A DNA stretch of 64,000 bases, taken from Chloroflexota bacterium (GTDB lineage: Bacteria > Chloroflexota > UBA6077 > FW602-bin22). The stretch is taken from the NCBI GenBank assembly GCA_004297775.1, contig SCUE01000017.1, positions 1 through 64,000 on the forward strand, given 5' to 3'. Position 1 is the stretch's first letter. Each line of letters opens with the position of its first letter. The notes below the pieces were generated by a model. The model was not told the DNA's origin and searched no databases. It saw only the letters and a list, made by a program, of their open reading frames with translations. The position numbers and the translations under genes were made by a program. This document shows, one piece after another, positions 49,777 through 57,832 of this stretch.

Positions 49777-50010
49777 CTAAGCGAACGGAACGCGAACGTC
49801 GAGGAACTCGAAGCGTCGAAAGTCGCGATCACTCGTGTAGAGCGTTCGACCCTTGTGGAGCCGAAGGCGACTGGCGACTGGCAAGGTGCGCGTCGGGCAC
49901 GAGACTGCCGCGGACCGCGATGCCAGACGTGGCACTTCGATACTCGGTCAAGAAGTCGTCGGACTCGCCAAGATCAGCACGCGCGGCGCGTTCGCGATCG
50001 GTCGTCGGAC
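49777..50010 (-). pseudogene. vapC-like PIN toxin relic broken by a 7-bp tandem duplication
   Basis: On the minus strand the frame reads Val-Arg-Gly-Ser-Leu-Val-Pro-Asp-Ala-His-Leu-Ala, then shifts. The next frame continues Ser-Arg-Leu-Arg-Leu-His-Lys-Gly-Arg-Thr-Leu-Tyr-Thr-Ser-Asp-Arg-Asp-Phe to a stop at 49777. Together they form the C-terminal half of a VapC PIN domain, including the last catalytic Asp-Arg-Asp. The shift falls exactly on GGCGACT duplicated in tandem (49866-49879). Removing one copy restores one continuous PIN frame. The N-terminal half is not recognisable beyond about 50010, next to the intact vapBC operator. Confidence 0.72.
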
Positions 50011-50032
50011 GGCCATGGATCGAGTAATCGCA

Positions 50033-50051
50033 AGTATGCTAGTATCATACT
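50033..50051 (+). promoter_or_regulatory. vapBC operator/promoter
   Basis: AGTATG and CATACT form a perfect 6-bp inverted repeat with a 7-base gap, ending 1 base before the GTG of vapB. A TATCAT within it could be the -10 box, so repressor binding would block transcription. Confidence 0.55.
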
Positions 50052-50052
50052 C

Positions 50053-50307
50053 GTGCCGCGAGCGACGATCACTCTGCCGGATGAGCTTCAGGGCGAACTC
50101 CAACGCTATCTCGCCGACCTCGAATCGCCGGTCCCGGTCAGTCGGGCGGTCCAGGCGGCGATCCGGGAGTATCTGGCCCGTCGCGGTTACGGCACTTCTG
50201 AGCGGTTTCAGCCTCTGCGGATAACGCCTTCGCCGACGGGAAGCGGCTCGACGGATGTCAGCACGGAACACGATCGCTATCTCGCGGACTCGTTGTCCGC
50301 GGAGTGA
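50053..50307 (+). CDS. vapB: VapB-like ribbon-helix-helix antitoxin
   Basis: An 84-residue antitoxin. The N-terminal ribbon-helix-helix has Ala-Thr-Ile-Thr-Leu-Pro-Asp-Glu-Leu and Pro-Val-Ser-Arg-Ala-Val-Gln-Ala-Ala-Ile-Arg-Glu-Tyr-Leu, for binding its own operator. The tail is flexible and acidic near the end. GTG 50053 follows the operator directly. Its stop overlaps the toxin start (GTGA). Confidence 0.87.
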   Translation: MPRATITLPDELQGELQRYLADLESPVPVSRAVQAAIREYLARRGYGTSERFQPLRITPSPTGSGSTDVSTEHDRYLADSLSAE

Positions 50308-50714
50308 AAAGGCTCATCCTCGCGGACGCCGGGCCGCTCTACGCCGCGATTGATCCGCATGACCGGCACCACGCGCGTGCCCGGCGAGAGCTCTCTCGTC
50401 TCGAAGTGGACCGTTTAGCGGTGGCGGTCCTCCAGCCTACGCTCATGGAAGCCTACACGCTGGTCCTCAATCGACTGGGGATCCGTGCCGGCCTGGCGTG
50501 GCTTCGTGAACTCGAGATCGGCACATTGGTGATCAACCCGACGATCGACGACTACGCGGCTGGCCGAGGCGTCGTCGCCACGTTCCCTGATCAACGACTA
50601 ACACTGTTTGACAGCGTTCTGGCGATCTCGAGCCAGCGACTTGGCACGCCGATCTGGACGTACGATCACCATTTCGAGATCCTGCGCGCGACCGTGTGGC
50701 GGCCCAGCGGCTAA
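50304..50714 (+). CDS. vapC: VapC-like PIN-domain toxin
   Basis: A 136-residue PIN-domain ribonuclease. The acidic set is complete: Asp in Ile-Leu-Ala-Asp-Ala-Gly-Pro-Leu, Glu in Leu-Met-Glu-Ala-Tyr-Thr, Asp in Leu-Thr-Leu-Phe-Asp-Ser-Val, and Asp in Trp-Thr-Tyr-Asp-His-His-Phe. It would cleave tRNA or rRNA when not bound by VapB. Unlike the neighbouring broken vapC, it is intact. Confidence 0.92.
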   Translation: MKRLILADAGPLYAAIDPHDRHHARARRELSRLEVDRLAVAVLQPTLMEAYTLVLNRLGIRAGLAWLRELEIGTLVINPTIDDYAAGRGVVATFPDQRLTLFDSVLAISSQRLGTPIWTYDHHFEILRATVWRPSG

Positions 50715-50808
50715 GCAGCAATCCCGCGGGCCGCTCGTCCGCGAATCACGCCGCCGAGAATTAACCAAGAGTTCTCACGGACTTAATCGAGCCTTCATCC
50801 AAGGCCGG

Positions 50809-50980
50809 TACATTCCTCGCAACGGTCCTCCGAAGACAGCCGGTGGCTTTCGATCGGACTCTCGCCAGAGTCCGGTGTGGGTAAGAGCCTCAGAGGGCGC
50901 GAAGCGGTGATGGTTCCGACCGCGGGGCGCGTCCAGGCAAGCGATCACGATCAGGCCGGGGAGATGTCCCCGGCCTTTTC
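50809..50980 (+). ncRNA. Candidate structured RNA ending in an intrinsic terminator
   Basis: The 360-base gap after vapC has no protein-like frame but dense structure. A TACATT box at 50809 is followed by a segment with CCGAAGACAGCCGGTGG. I associate that sequence with ribosomal-protein L10 leaders. A perfect 8-bp hairpin CGGACTCT/AGAGTCCG lies at 50855-50874. A strong terminator closes the region. No ribosomal protein gene follows; the next gene is a TIM-barrel isomerase. It may be a small RNA or an orphan leader. This is inference from sequence pattern only. Confidence 0.4.
50954..50980 (+). terminator. Strong intrinsic terminator
   Basis: A perfect 9-bp stem GGCCGGGGA / TCCCCGGCC with a 4-base loop is followed by TTTTCC. 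It would stop transcription from vapBC or from the RNA region before the isomerase gene. Confidence 0.88.
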
Positions 50981-51036
50981 CATTTCCGCGCTCTGACAGT
51001 GTTCGCCGGCTGTCCGGAACGCTGACCAGGCAGACA

Positions 51037-51042
51037 TATACT
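51037..51042 (+). promoter_or_regulatory. -10 hexamer TATACT of the isomerase gene
   Basis: TATACT lies 32 bases before ATG 51075, giving a short leader with AAGGAG as ribosome site. Confidence 0.55.
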
Positions 51043-51074
51043 CCCGAGGCGCATTACGCAAAGGAGTTCAGGCC

Positions 51075-51905
51075 ATGCACGTCACATTCATCACCGCGAA
51101 TTACGTTGCGCGCGAATCGAACTATGCGCTTCAGCCGTTCAACTGGGGTGTCGCCGACAAGGCGACCGTCGACGCGTTTTCCGGTTCGACGTTTTCATCC
51201 AAATTCGACGAGATGTGCCGACTGATCGCGGCGGCCGGATTCAAGAACATCGACATCTGGGTCGCTCACTTGAACCCGACCCGCGTGACCGATTCCCAGG
51301 TCAACGAGGCCGTGGCGATCCTGAAGACGCACGGTCTGCGCGTCGCGGCGTACACCGGCGGCCTCGGTCGCCCGGACATGACCCGCGCCGACGGCGAGCG
51401 TGTTTACAAAGTCGCGAAGGCGATCGGCACTCCGGTCATCGACGTCGGCCTGAATCCGACCAACGAGAAACTGGCGTTCGAGCTCGGCAAGGAATACGGC
51501 ATCAAGTACGCGATCGAGAACCACCCGGAGAAGACGCCAAGAGAGTTGATCGATCGGCTGAATCGGATGCCGTCGGGTTACACCGACGTCATCGGCGTCG
51601 CGCAGGACACCGGGTTCTGGGGGCAGTTCGGCTACGACGCGGTGAAGGCGACGCGCGAACTCAAGCCGTTCCTCTATCACATGCATCTCAAGCAGGTGAA
51701 GAAGCACCCGGACGACGCCTGGCACTCGTGCGGGTACGACGAAGGTGTCGTCGACATCCAGGCCGTCGTGAAGACGCTGGTCGAGATCGGCTACACCGAA
51801 GCGGTCTCGGTCGAGCACGAGCCGCAGAGCGAAGACCCGATGCCGGCGGTCGCGCGCAGCGCGACACTGCTGCGCGGTTGGCTCGGCAGCGCGGCCAGGA
51901 GCTAG
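51075..51905 (+). CDS. Sugar phosphate isomerase/epimerase (TIM barrel)
   Basis: A 276-residue xylose-isomerase-like barrel. It has Ile-Asp-Ile-Trp-Val-Ala-His, Ala-Ala-Tyr-Thr-Gly-Gly, Lys-Tyr-Ala-Ile-Glu-Asn-His-Pro (metal Glu), Gly-Val-Ala-Gln-Asp-Thr-Gly-Phe (metal Asp), Tyr-His-Met-His-Leu-Lys (metal His) and Val-Glu-His-Glu-Pro. All four metal ligands look present. The substrate is probably a keto-sugar or inositol-like compound. AAGGAG sits nine bases before the ATG. Confidence 0.9.
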   Translation: MHVTFITANYVARESNYALQPFNWGVADKATVDAFSGSTFSSKFDEMCRLIAAAGFKNIDIWVAHLNPTRVTDSQVNEAVAILKTHGLRVAAYTGGLGRPDMTRADGERVYKVAKAIGTPVIDVGLNPTNEKLAFELGKEYGIKYAIENHPEKTPRELIDRLNRMPSGYTDVIGVAQDTGFWGQFGYDAVKATRELKPFLYHMHLKQVKKHPDDAWHSCGYDEGVVDIQAVVKTLVEIGYTEAVSVEHEPQSEDPMPAVARSATLLRGWLGSAARS

Positions 51906-51938
51906 CCCCGGGCGAGATCTTCGGCCTTCCAGGCACGA

Positions 51939-53456
51939 GTGAGGAGCGCAATCAAAGGCGCGTCGATCGGTCGACGCGCCGAATTGATCGCGCTCGGGGT
52001 CATCGTCATCGCCGCGGTCGCGCTACGGGCGTGGGGCCTCGATTTTGGGCTGCCATTTCCGTACCACCTCGACGAGCCATACCTGGTCGAGGCGGCCCGA
52101 CGGATGCGCCAGACCGGCGACCTGAATCCGCGATTCTGGGACTACCCGACTCTCCAGATCTACGCGATCCTCGGACTGATCGCGTTGCGCGAACGATTCA
52201 CGGACCTCATCCCGTGGTTGGCTTCCCCGCCGCTGGACTATCTCCTGGGACGATCGCTCAATCTCGTCTACGTCGCCGTGACGATCGTCGCGAGCGCGGC
52301 ATCGGCGCGTCGCCTGGCCGGTCCCGCGGCCGGAATCACCGCCGCGCTCCTGATCGCAATCGCGGAGCGGCACAACCTGTCGTCCCATTTCTTGAAGGTC
52401 GATATCCTGACGGCCTGTTTCGCCTCGCTGACTCTGTTCGCCGCCCTCCGTTTGGCCGAACGACCGACCTGGCGAGCATATCTTCTCGCCGGCATCGGCG
52501 TCGGGTTGACGACGGCGGGGAAGTACCCGGCCGCGACGGTGGCGGTCAGCGTCATCGCGGCACACGTCATCGCGACGCGGGGCGCGTGGCTGACGCGCGC
52601 GCCCCGTCTCATCGTGGCCGGCGGCGTGGCGATCGCGAGTTTCGTCGCGGCGTCGCCATACACCGTTCTGGACTTCGCGACCTTCTGGTCCTCGTTCAAC
52701 AACGACATCGTCGCGTGGGCCGCCGGTGGTCACGCCGGGTGGGAAGGCGACGTCGTCGCGATGTACGCGCGGTGGTTGTTCCTCGACAACGACGCGATTC
52801 TGGCGTTGCTGGCCACGGTCGGCATCGCTGTGGCGGCTGTCCACCGGGACAGGTTGCCGATCGTCGCGATCGCATTCCCGGTCGTATTCGCGATCGAACT
52901 GACGACGCTCTGGACGGTGCGCTTCCCCTGGTATCTCCTGCCGATCTACCCCCACCTGGCTGTCCTGGCCGGATACGGGCTGGTTGGCCTCTGGCGCGTG
53001 GCCGGGCGCGCGCACGTCGGGGCGCGGGCAGCAATCGGCGTCGCCGTGGTAGCGGGACTGGCCTATCAGGCGGCGGGATCGATCGACCGCAGCGCGGCGC
53101 TGGCGAGCGAGGACGTTCGAACGACAGCGTTACGATGGATCGAGGCGAACGTGCCGCCGGGCAGCCACCTCGTACGCGAGGGGTACACGCCGCTGGTTCC
53201 GAATGGGTCGATTCGTGTGACAGATCTGTGGCACGCGATCGACCGGCCGGTATCCTGGTACGACGAGGCCGAGGTGGACTACGTCGTTCTGGGCAATTTC
53301 CTCCACGGACGGTACCTGCGTGATCCCGAGCGCTACCCGGTGCAGGCGACGGCCTACCGCGCCCTCATACGTCGTGCCGAGCGCGTGCGCCGTTTCGAAG
53401 GCTCGATGCTCGGCTCCTGGGGCGGGCAGATCGACGTCTATCGCATCGCGCGGTGA
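51939..53456 (+). CDS. Polyprenyl-phosphate-sugar-dependent glycosyltransferase (GT39/ArnT-like)
   Basis: A 505-residue membrane protein with around 10-12 hydrophobic segments of the GT-C fold. The first outer loop has Tyr-His-Leu-Asp-Glu-Pro-Tyr, whose Asp-Glu is the catalytic acidic pair of mannosyl- and ArnT-type transferases. A C-terminal outer domain starts about residue 385. It likely transfers a sugar from a lipid carrier to an envelope polymer or lipid. GTG 51939 is the start. Confidence 0.82.
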   Translation: MRSAIKGASIGRRAELIALGVIVIAAVALRAWGLDFGLPFPYHLDEPYLVEAARRMRQTGDLNPRFWDYPTLQIYAILGLIALRERFTDLIPWLASPPLDYLLGRSLNLVYVAVTIVASAASARRLAGPAAGITAALLIAIAERHNLSSHFLKVDILTACFASLTLFAALRLAERPTWRAYLLAGIGVGLTTAGKYPAATVAVSVIAAHVIATRGAWLTRAPRLIVAGGVAIASFVAASPYTVLDFATFWSSFNNDIVAWAAGGHAGWEGDVVAMYARWLFLDNDAILALLATVGIAVAAVHRDRLPIVAIAFPVVFAIELTTLWTVRFPWYLLPIYPHLAVLAGYGLVGLWRVAGRAHVGARAAIGVAVVAGLAYQAAGSIDRSAALASEDVRTTALRWIEANVPPGSHLVREGYTPLVPNGSIRVTDLWHAIDRPVSWYDEAEVDYVVLGNFLHGRYLRDPERYPVQATAYRALIRRAERVRRFEGSMLGSWGGQIDVYRIAR

Positions 53457-53500
53457 CCGATCGACTGCGCGTCGATGCGCGGCCGAAGTCGTGGGCCGCG

Positions 53501-54151
53501 TCAGCCCGGCACGACGAACGTCGGGAGAAGATACGCCAGCTTGATGTACTCGGACACAACGAAGAGCGCGGTCGTTTCATCGAGCCACCATGTGGCGAGG
53601 TCGACCCGTGGCGGCGTTGCCGGCGCGGACGACACGTCGACTCCCGATCCACGAAAGATCGCGTCGAACACGAGAGCGGCGCGGCGGCTGTGCCAGTTGT
53701 CCGTCACGATCGCAATCCGCGTCCATCCGCGTTCGCGCGCGAGCCGGAGCGCGCCGCGAGCGTCGGTGACCGTCGAATCGCCGAGGTTGGTCGAGAGGAT
53801 GGCGGCGCGTGGGACGCCGCGCCGCTCGAGTCGCTCGACCGACCATGCGGCATAGGTCGCCTCGCGCTCGCCGGCGACCGGGCCGCCGGTGGTCACGACG
53901 AGTGGCGCGATGCCGGATCGAAAGAGTTCGGCCGCGCGCGCTTCGCGGCTGCCATGCGTCTGGCCGCCACCGAGCACGACGATCGCGTCGGACGCTGCCA
54001 GCGGTGACGACCCGACGTCCAGCCATGTCCCGAGCGAGCGCATCACCCAGCCAAGGCTGATGAGAACGATCAGCAGGGTGACTCCGGCACCCAGAGCGAC
54101 ATTGCGAATGAGTCGACGGGGGATCCAATAGTAGCGTCGGTCCAACGCCAC
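53501..54151 (-). CDS. YdcF/DUF218 family protein
   Basis: A 216-residue protein. One membrane helix at about residues 18-38 anchors it. The DUF218 domain then has Ala-Ile-Val-Val-Leu-Gly-Gly-Gly, a central Thr-Thr-Gly-Gly and Val-Thr-Asp-Asn-Trp-His-Ser-Arg-Arg, the conserved helix with His. Family members include SanA and YdcF, implicated in envelope functions. It overlaps nothing and is close to the SelW-like gene on the same strand. Confidence 0.85.
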   Translation of the reverse strand: MALDRRYYWIPRRLIRNVALGAGVTLLIVLISLGWVMRSLGTWLDVGSSPLAASDAIVVLGGGQTHGSREARAAELFRSGIAPLVVTTGGPVAGEREATYAAWSVERLERRGVPRAAILSTNLGDSTVTDARGALRLARERGWTRIAIVTDNWHSRRAALVFDAIFRGSGVDVSSAPATPPRVDLATWWLDETTALFVVSEYIKLAYLLPTFVVPG

Positions 54152-54162
54152 GTCGGGCCGGC

Positions 54163-54414
54163 TCAGGCGAGCTTGCGGCGAACTATCTCCAGAAGCTCGG
54201 TGCGGTCGCCGAAACCGCCGTCGCGATACATCGAATGAATGAGCTCGTCGTCGACGCGCACGTCGTACGCGCCATCACCGGCCGGCTTGATGGTGATGCC
54301 ATCGAGGTACATGTGGAATTCCTTCATAAGCGCGGCGGCAAGGTCGAGCGCCTCGTGGTCGTACCCGCATTCGGCGCAATAGTCGATGCGGACTTTGATG
54401 GGACGGGCCGGCAC
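54163..54414 (-). CDS. Rdx/SelW-like thioredoxin-fold protein
   Basis: An 83-residue redox protein. The N-terminal strand carries Tyr-Cys-Ala-Glu-Cys-Gly, a Cys-x2-Cys motif where eukaryotic SelW has Cys-x2-Sec. The small thioredoxin-like fold ends in a helix with Leu-Leu-Glu-Ile-Val-Arg-Arg. It is likely a cytoplasmic thiol-redox protein. GTG 54414 is preceded by GGAGG. Confidence 0.88.
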   Translation of the reverse strand: MPARPIKVRIDYCAECGYDHEALDLAAALMKEFHMYLDGITIKPAGDGAYDVRVDDELIHSMYRDGGFGDRTELLEIVRRKLA

Positions 54415-54613
54415 GGCTACCTCCGGTTTGGCAAGCGTGATCGGATGTTAGGACGATCGGACCCGTCCAAGACGGACCGCGGGCGGACAATATACGCTCA
54501 GCGTGGGCGGAATCGTTCGACCCGTCAGCGCCGGCGCATGCATTGCGTCGGCACCGACACGAAACGACGCCGTTTCCGGGACGAAACCGACCGCGCACGT
54601 CCCTCGCAATCCG

Positions 54614-54964
54614 ATGTCTCGGAAGCAACGCCGGACGCCGGCCGGGCGGTTCTACGCGCCAGCATTGACCGATGACGAGCGCGCCGCCCTCGAAGTGGCG
54701 GCTGGTCGCCCGCTCCTCGATGAGGAAATCGACGTTCTGCGAGTCCTGATCCGCCGAACGCTCGATCCCGACGGAGGCGCGCCGAACATCGTCCTCGCCG
54801 GTCGGCTGATCGAAACGCTCGGGAGGCTCCTGCGGGCGCGGCAGATCGTGACCGGCTCACGGCGCGAATCCCCGGCCGACGTCCTGGCGCGACTCGGCAT
54901 CGACGTATTGAAGGAGCTCGGAGCCACTGACGTCGACGCCAAGGACCCGGGGGCGCCAACGTGA
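54614..54964 (+). CDS. Hypothetical protein, first of a two-gene unit
   Basis: A 116-residue helical protein. The motif Arg-Phe-Tyr-Ala-Pro-Ala-Leu-Thr-Asp-Asp-Glu-Arg-Ala-Ala-Leu and a later Glu-Glu-Ile-Asp-Val-Leu-Arg-Val-Leu-Ile-Arg-Arg-Thr-Leu recall short proteins of unknown function in Chloroflexi. The frame extends to 54503, but ATG 54614 is the first good start. Its stop overlaps the next gene (GTGA). Confidence 0.6.
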   Translation: MSRKQRRTPAGRFYAPALTDDERAALEVAAGRPLLDEEIDVLRVLIRRTLDPDGGAPNIVLAGRLIETLGRLLRARQIVTGSRRESPADVLARLGIDVLKELGATDVDAKDPGAPT

Positions 54965-55158
54965 GCGTGCCGCCGAGGCGCATTCGGCGGCAGCCGGTCG
55001 TCGCGACGGAAGCCCTCACCGCCTTCGAGTTGGTCACGCGTCGGGCGGTCGAGGACGTCGAGCGCGAAATCGCGCGGATTGACATGAAGGTGAACGCGCT
55101 CGTCGTCGGCATGGCCGTAACCGTCATCGGCGAAGTCTGGCGCGCCTTTACGCGCTGA
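54961..55158 (+). CDS. Small hypothetical protein, second of a two-gene unit
   Basis: A 65-residue protein with a basic N-terminus and a helical C-terminus that ends with Val-Val-Gly-Met-Ala-Val-Thr-Val-Ile-Gly-Glu-Val-Trp, which may be an amphipathic or membrane segment. It is translationally coupled to the upstream gene. Function unknown. Confidence 0.55.
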   Translation: MSVPPRRIRRQPVVATEALTAFELVTRRAVEDVEREIARIDMKVNALVVGMAVTVIGEVWRAFTR

Positions 55159-55217
55159 CTTCCTTACGATCCACGTCATCGGGACACCGGAATGATGAGA
55201 TCGCGACGACGATCTAC

Positions 55218-55238
55218 ATTCGACGGAGACCGTCGAAT
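55218..55238. terminator. Perfect 9-bp hairpin
   Basis: ATTCGACGG and CCGTCGAAT pair around the 3-base loop AGA, downstream of the two-gene hypothetical unit. No T-run follows, so termination is uncertain. Confidence 0.45.
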
Positions 55239-55289
55239 GGCGCTTCGCGCACATTACACGCAAGATGGTCGCGCGGCGATCGTCGCGAA

Positions 55290-55295
55290 TAGACT
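55290..55295 (+). promoter_or_regulatory. -10 hexamer TAGACT upstream of rpiB
   Basis: TAGACT lies about 60 bases before the rpiB GTG. An AGGAG ribosome site is in the leader. Confidence 0.4.
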
Positions 55296-55355
55296 GTCGG
55301 GACGATCGAGAGGTTTGCTCAGCGCTCGGCGCGGTCCGACAGGAGATGTAGTGCG

Positions 55356-55826
55356 GTGAAGCTCGTTGTAGGGTGCGACCACGCCGGTTTCCCGTTGAAG
55401 GGACCGGTCATCGCGGCGTTGCGTGAATGGGGCCACGAGATCGTCGCCGAGGTCGGCAGCCAGTTGGGCGAACGAGCCGATTTTCCGGACATCGCTCGCG
55501 CGCTGAGCGTGCCGATCCGCGATGGCCGCGCCGAGCGCGGGATCATGGTCTGCGGCACGGGAATCGGCGCCTGTATGGCCGCGAACAAGATTCCAGGTGT
55601 GCGCGCGGCGCTCTGCCACGACGTGTATTCCGCGCACCAGTGCGTCGAGCACGACGACGCCAACGTGCTCTGCCTCGGCGCGCAGGTCATCGGCGACAAG
55701 CTCGCGCTCGACCTCGTACGCACCTACCTCGGCGCGACGATGTCGGACGACCCCTATTTCCGGGGGCGGCTCGTCGCAATGGCCGAGATGGAGCGCGCCG
55801 CGGCGCGAGAACTGGCCGGGCGCTGA
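55356..55826 (+). CDS. rpiB: Ribose-5-phosphate isomerase B
   Basis: A 156-residue RpiB/LacAB protein. It begins Val-Gly-Cys-Asp-His-Ala-Gly-Phe-Pro-Leu-Lys. The catalytic region has Gly-Ile-Met-Val-Cys-Gly-Thr-Gly-Ile-Gly-Ala-Cys-Met-Ala-Ala-Asn-Lys with the active Cys, and His in Cys-His-Asp-Val-Tyr. It interconverts ribose-5-phosphate and ribulose-5-phosphate, linking to the pentose phosphate pathway and supplying PdxS. GTG 55356 is used, with AGGAG ten bases upstream. GtrA-like and malic-enzyme genes follow. Confidence 0.95.
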   Translation: MKLVVGCDHAGFPLKGPVIAALREWGHEIVAEVGSQLGERADFPDIARALSVPIRDGRAERGIMVCGTGIGACMAANKIPGVRAALCHDVYSAHQCVEHDDANVLCLGAQVIGDKLALDLVRTYLGATMSDDPYFRGRLVAMAEMERAAARELAGR

Positions 55827-55857
55827 GGGTCAAGTTCGTCCTATCGTCGCCGACCGC

Positions 55858-56298
55858 GTGACCACCGATCGGCTGCGCGTCGCGCGCTGGATCGCCGTCG
55901 CGCTCTTCTTCGTCGCGGTCGATCTGGCGGCACTTTCCATCCTGATCGATGGCCTGGGGCTAGCGGTCTGGATTGCCAGTCTGATCGAAGGTGAGGCCGC
56001 CGCGCTGGTTCGATTCCTTCTGAACGATCGCTTCGTCTTCGGCAATCGCTATCCGACGTTGGGGCGACTCTGGCGCTACCACGTCGCGACCGCCGTGGCG
56101 ATGGCGGCGTGGTGGGCTGGCTTGAACGTGGCCGTTGCGCTGGGCAACCACTACGCGTTCGGTGTCATCGCCGGATCGGGTCTTTCGTTCGGCGTGAGCC
56201 TGGCGTCCAACTTCCTGTGGGTCTGGCGAAGGCCGGTGACCGACGCGGCGGAGGTGCCGAGCGCAAGCGGCAACCGAGATATGATCGCGCCGGGGTGA
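55858..56298 (+). CDS. GtrA-like membrane protein
   Basis: A 146-residue protein with four hydrophobic segments. The characteristic Glu-Ala-Ala-Ala-Leu-Val-Arg-Phe-Leu-Leu-Asn-Asp-Arg-Phe-Val-Phe lies between helices two and three, and the last helix ends Ala-Ser-Asn-Phe-Leu-Trp-Val-Trp. GtrA-like proteins help flip polyprenyl-phosphate sugars, consistent with the glycosyltransferase 2 kb upstream. GTG 55858 is the first in-frame start after rpiB. Confidence 0.82.
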   Translation: MTTDRLRVARWIAVALFFVAVDLAALSILIDGLGLAVWIASLIEGEAAALVRFLLNDRFVFGNRYPTLGRLWRYHVATAVAMAAWWAGLNVAVALGNHYAFGVIAGSGLSFGVSLASNFLWVWRRPVTDAAEVPSASGNRDMIAPG

Positions 56299-56330
56299 TC
56301 CGCGAATCGGAACCCCGATGGTGGACGTCG

Positions 56331-57776
56331 ATGGTGATTGACCGCGGACCAGCGCGCCGACACACGAGCGCGAGCTACAGCCTGACGATACGCACCGAGA
56401 CCGCGAACCTGCCGGGTACCCTGGCGCGCGTTCTCACGGCGATCGGCAACGAGGGCGGCAATCTCGGCCAGATCGAAATGATCGAGTCGACCGACGACCG
56501 ACGCGTCCGCGAGATCGTCGTCATGGCGCGCGACGAGGCTCACGGCCACGCGATCGTCGATCACCTTTCGGAATTGGAAGGCGTCCATCTGGCGCACGTG
56601 ATCGACCGGACGTTTCGTGCGCACGAGGGTGGAAAGATCGAGGTCGTCGGCCGCTCGCCGATCGCGACGCGCGAGGACCTGAGCATGGTGTACACGCCGG
56701 GTGTCGCCCGCGTCTGTATGGCGATACGTGACGAGCCGTCCACGCAATGGACGTATACGAGCAAGCAGAGCACGGTCGCGGTCGTCACCGACGGATCGGC
56801 CGTGCTTGGGCTTGGCAACATCGGGCCAGCCGCGGCCCAGCCGGTGATGGAAGGCAAGTGCGTCATCTTCAAGACGTTTGCCGATGTCAACGCCTTTCCG
56901 ATCTGCCTCGCGACCCAGGATCCCGACGAGATCGTTGCGACAGTCGAACGCATCGCGCCGGTGTTCGGCGGCATCAACATCGAGGACATCGCGGCGCCGC
57001 AATGCTTCGAGATCGAGGCGCGGCTGCGGTCGCGGCTGGACATTCCGGTGATGCACGACGACCAGCATGCGACCGCGATCGTCGTCCTGGCAGCCCTGAC
57101 GAACGCGCTCAAACTTGTCGGAAAGTCGCTCGACGCGGCGCGGATCGTCATCAACGGATCCGGCGCGGCCGGGATCGCAACCGCTCGCATCCTCCTTCTG
57201 GCTGGCGCGAAGGACATCGTGCTGTGTGACCGGGCCGGAGTCGTCGCGGCCGATCGCGCAGACCACATGAATCCGTACAAGTCCGACATCGCCCGGGTCA
57301 CGAATCCCCGCGGCGTACACGGGACGGTCGGTCAGGCGATGCGCGCCGCGGACGCGTTCATCGGCCTCTCGGCGCCGGGCGCGATCACGATCGATGATGT
57401 CGCGGCGATGGGTCGTGACCCGATCGTTTTCGCGATGGCAAATCCGGAGCCGGAGATTCGGCCCGAGGCGCTGATCGACATCGCGCGAGTCGTCGGCACC
57501 GGTCGTAGCGACTACCCAAATCAGATTAACAACTCGCTGGCGTTTCCGGGCCTGTTCCGCGGCGCGCTCGACACGCGGGCACGCGAGATCAATGACGAGA
57601 TGAAATTGGCCGCCGCGGCCGCGATCGCCGATCTGGTCGCGAGTGACGAACTGGCGGATAACTACATCATTCCGAGCATGTTCGACCGGCGGGTGGCGCC
57701 GGCGGTGATCGACGCGACCCGCCGCGCGGCGATCGCGAGCGGCGTGGCGCGGGTTGACACCGCGCTATCGTCCTGA
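56331..57776 (+). CDS. NAD-dependent malic enzyme with N-terminal ACT domain
   Basis: A 481-residue malic enzyme, malate to pyruvate and CO2. The N-terminal 80 residues form an ACT domain (Leu-Pro-Gly-Thr-Leu-Ala-Arg-Val-Leu, Gly-Asn-Leu-Gly-Gln) for amino-acid or metabolite sensing. The catalytic domain has Val-Tyr-Thr-Pro-Gly-Val-Ala-Arg-Val, the base Lys in Glu-Gly-Lys-Cys-Val, metal ligands in Asn-Ile-Glu-Asp-Ile and Met-His-Asp-Asp-Gln-His, and Gly-Ser-Gly-Ala-Ala-Gly for NAD. GTG 56295, overlapping the GtrA stop, is an alternative start. Confidence 0.93.
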   Translation: MVIDRGPARRHTSASYSLTIRTETANLPGTLARVLTAIGNEGGNLGQIEMIESTDDRRVREIVVMARDEAHGHAIVDHLSELEGVHLAHVIDRTFRAHEGGKIEVVGRSPIATREDLSMVYTPGVARVCMAIRDEPSTQWTYTSKQSTVAVVTDGSAVLGLGNIGPAAAQPVMEGKCVIFKTFADVNAFPICLATQDPDEIVATVERIAPVFGGINIEDIAAPQCFEIEARLRSRLDIPVMHDDQHATAIVVLAALTNALKLVGKSLDAARIVINGSGAAGIATARILLLAGAKDIVLCDRAGVVAADRADHMNPYKSDIARVTNPRGVHGTVGQAMRAADAFIGLSAPGAITIDDVAAMGRDPIVFAMANPEPEIRPEALIDIARVVGTGRSDYPNQINNSLAFPGLFRGALDTRAREINDEMKLAAAAAIADLVASDELADNYIIPSMFDRRVAPAVIDATRRAAIASGVARVDTALSS

Positions 57777-57832
57777 TAGCGTCCGCGCTCGCTCCCGCTC
57801 TTCAACTGTCAGCCCCGAGGAGAACGCCCCCT

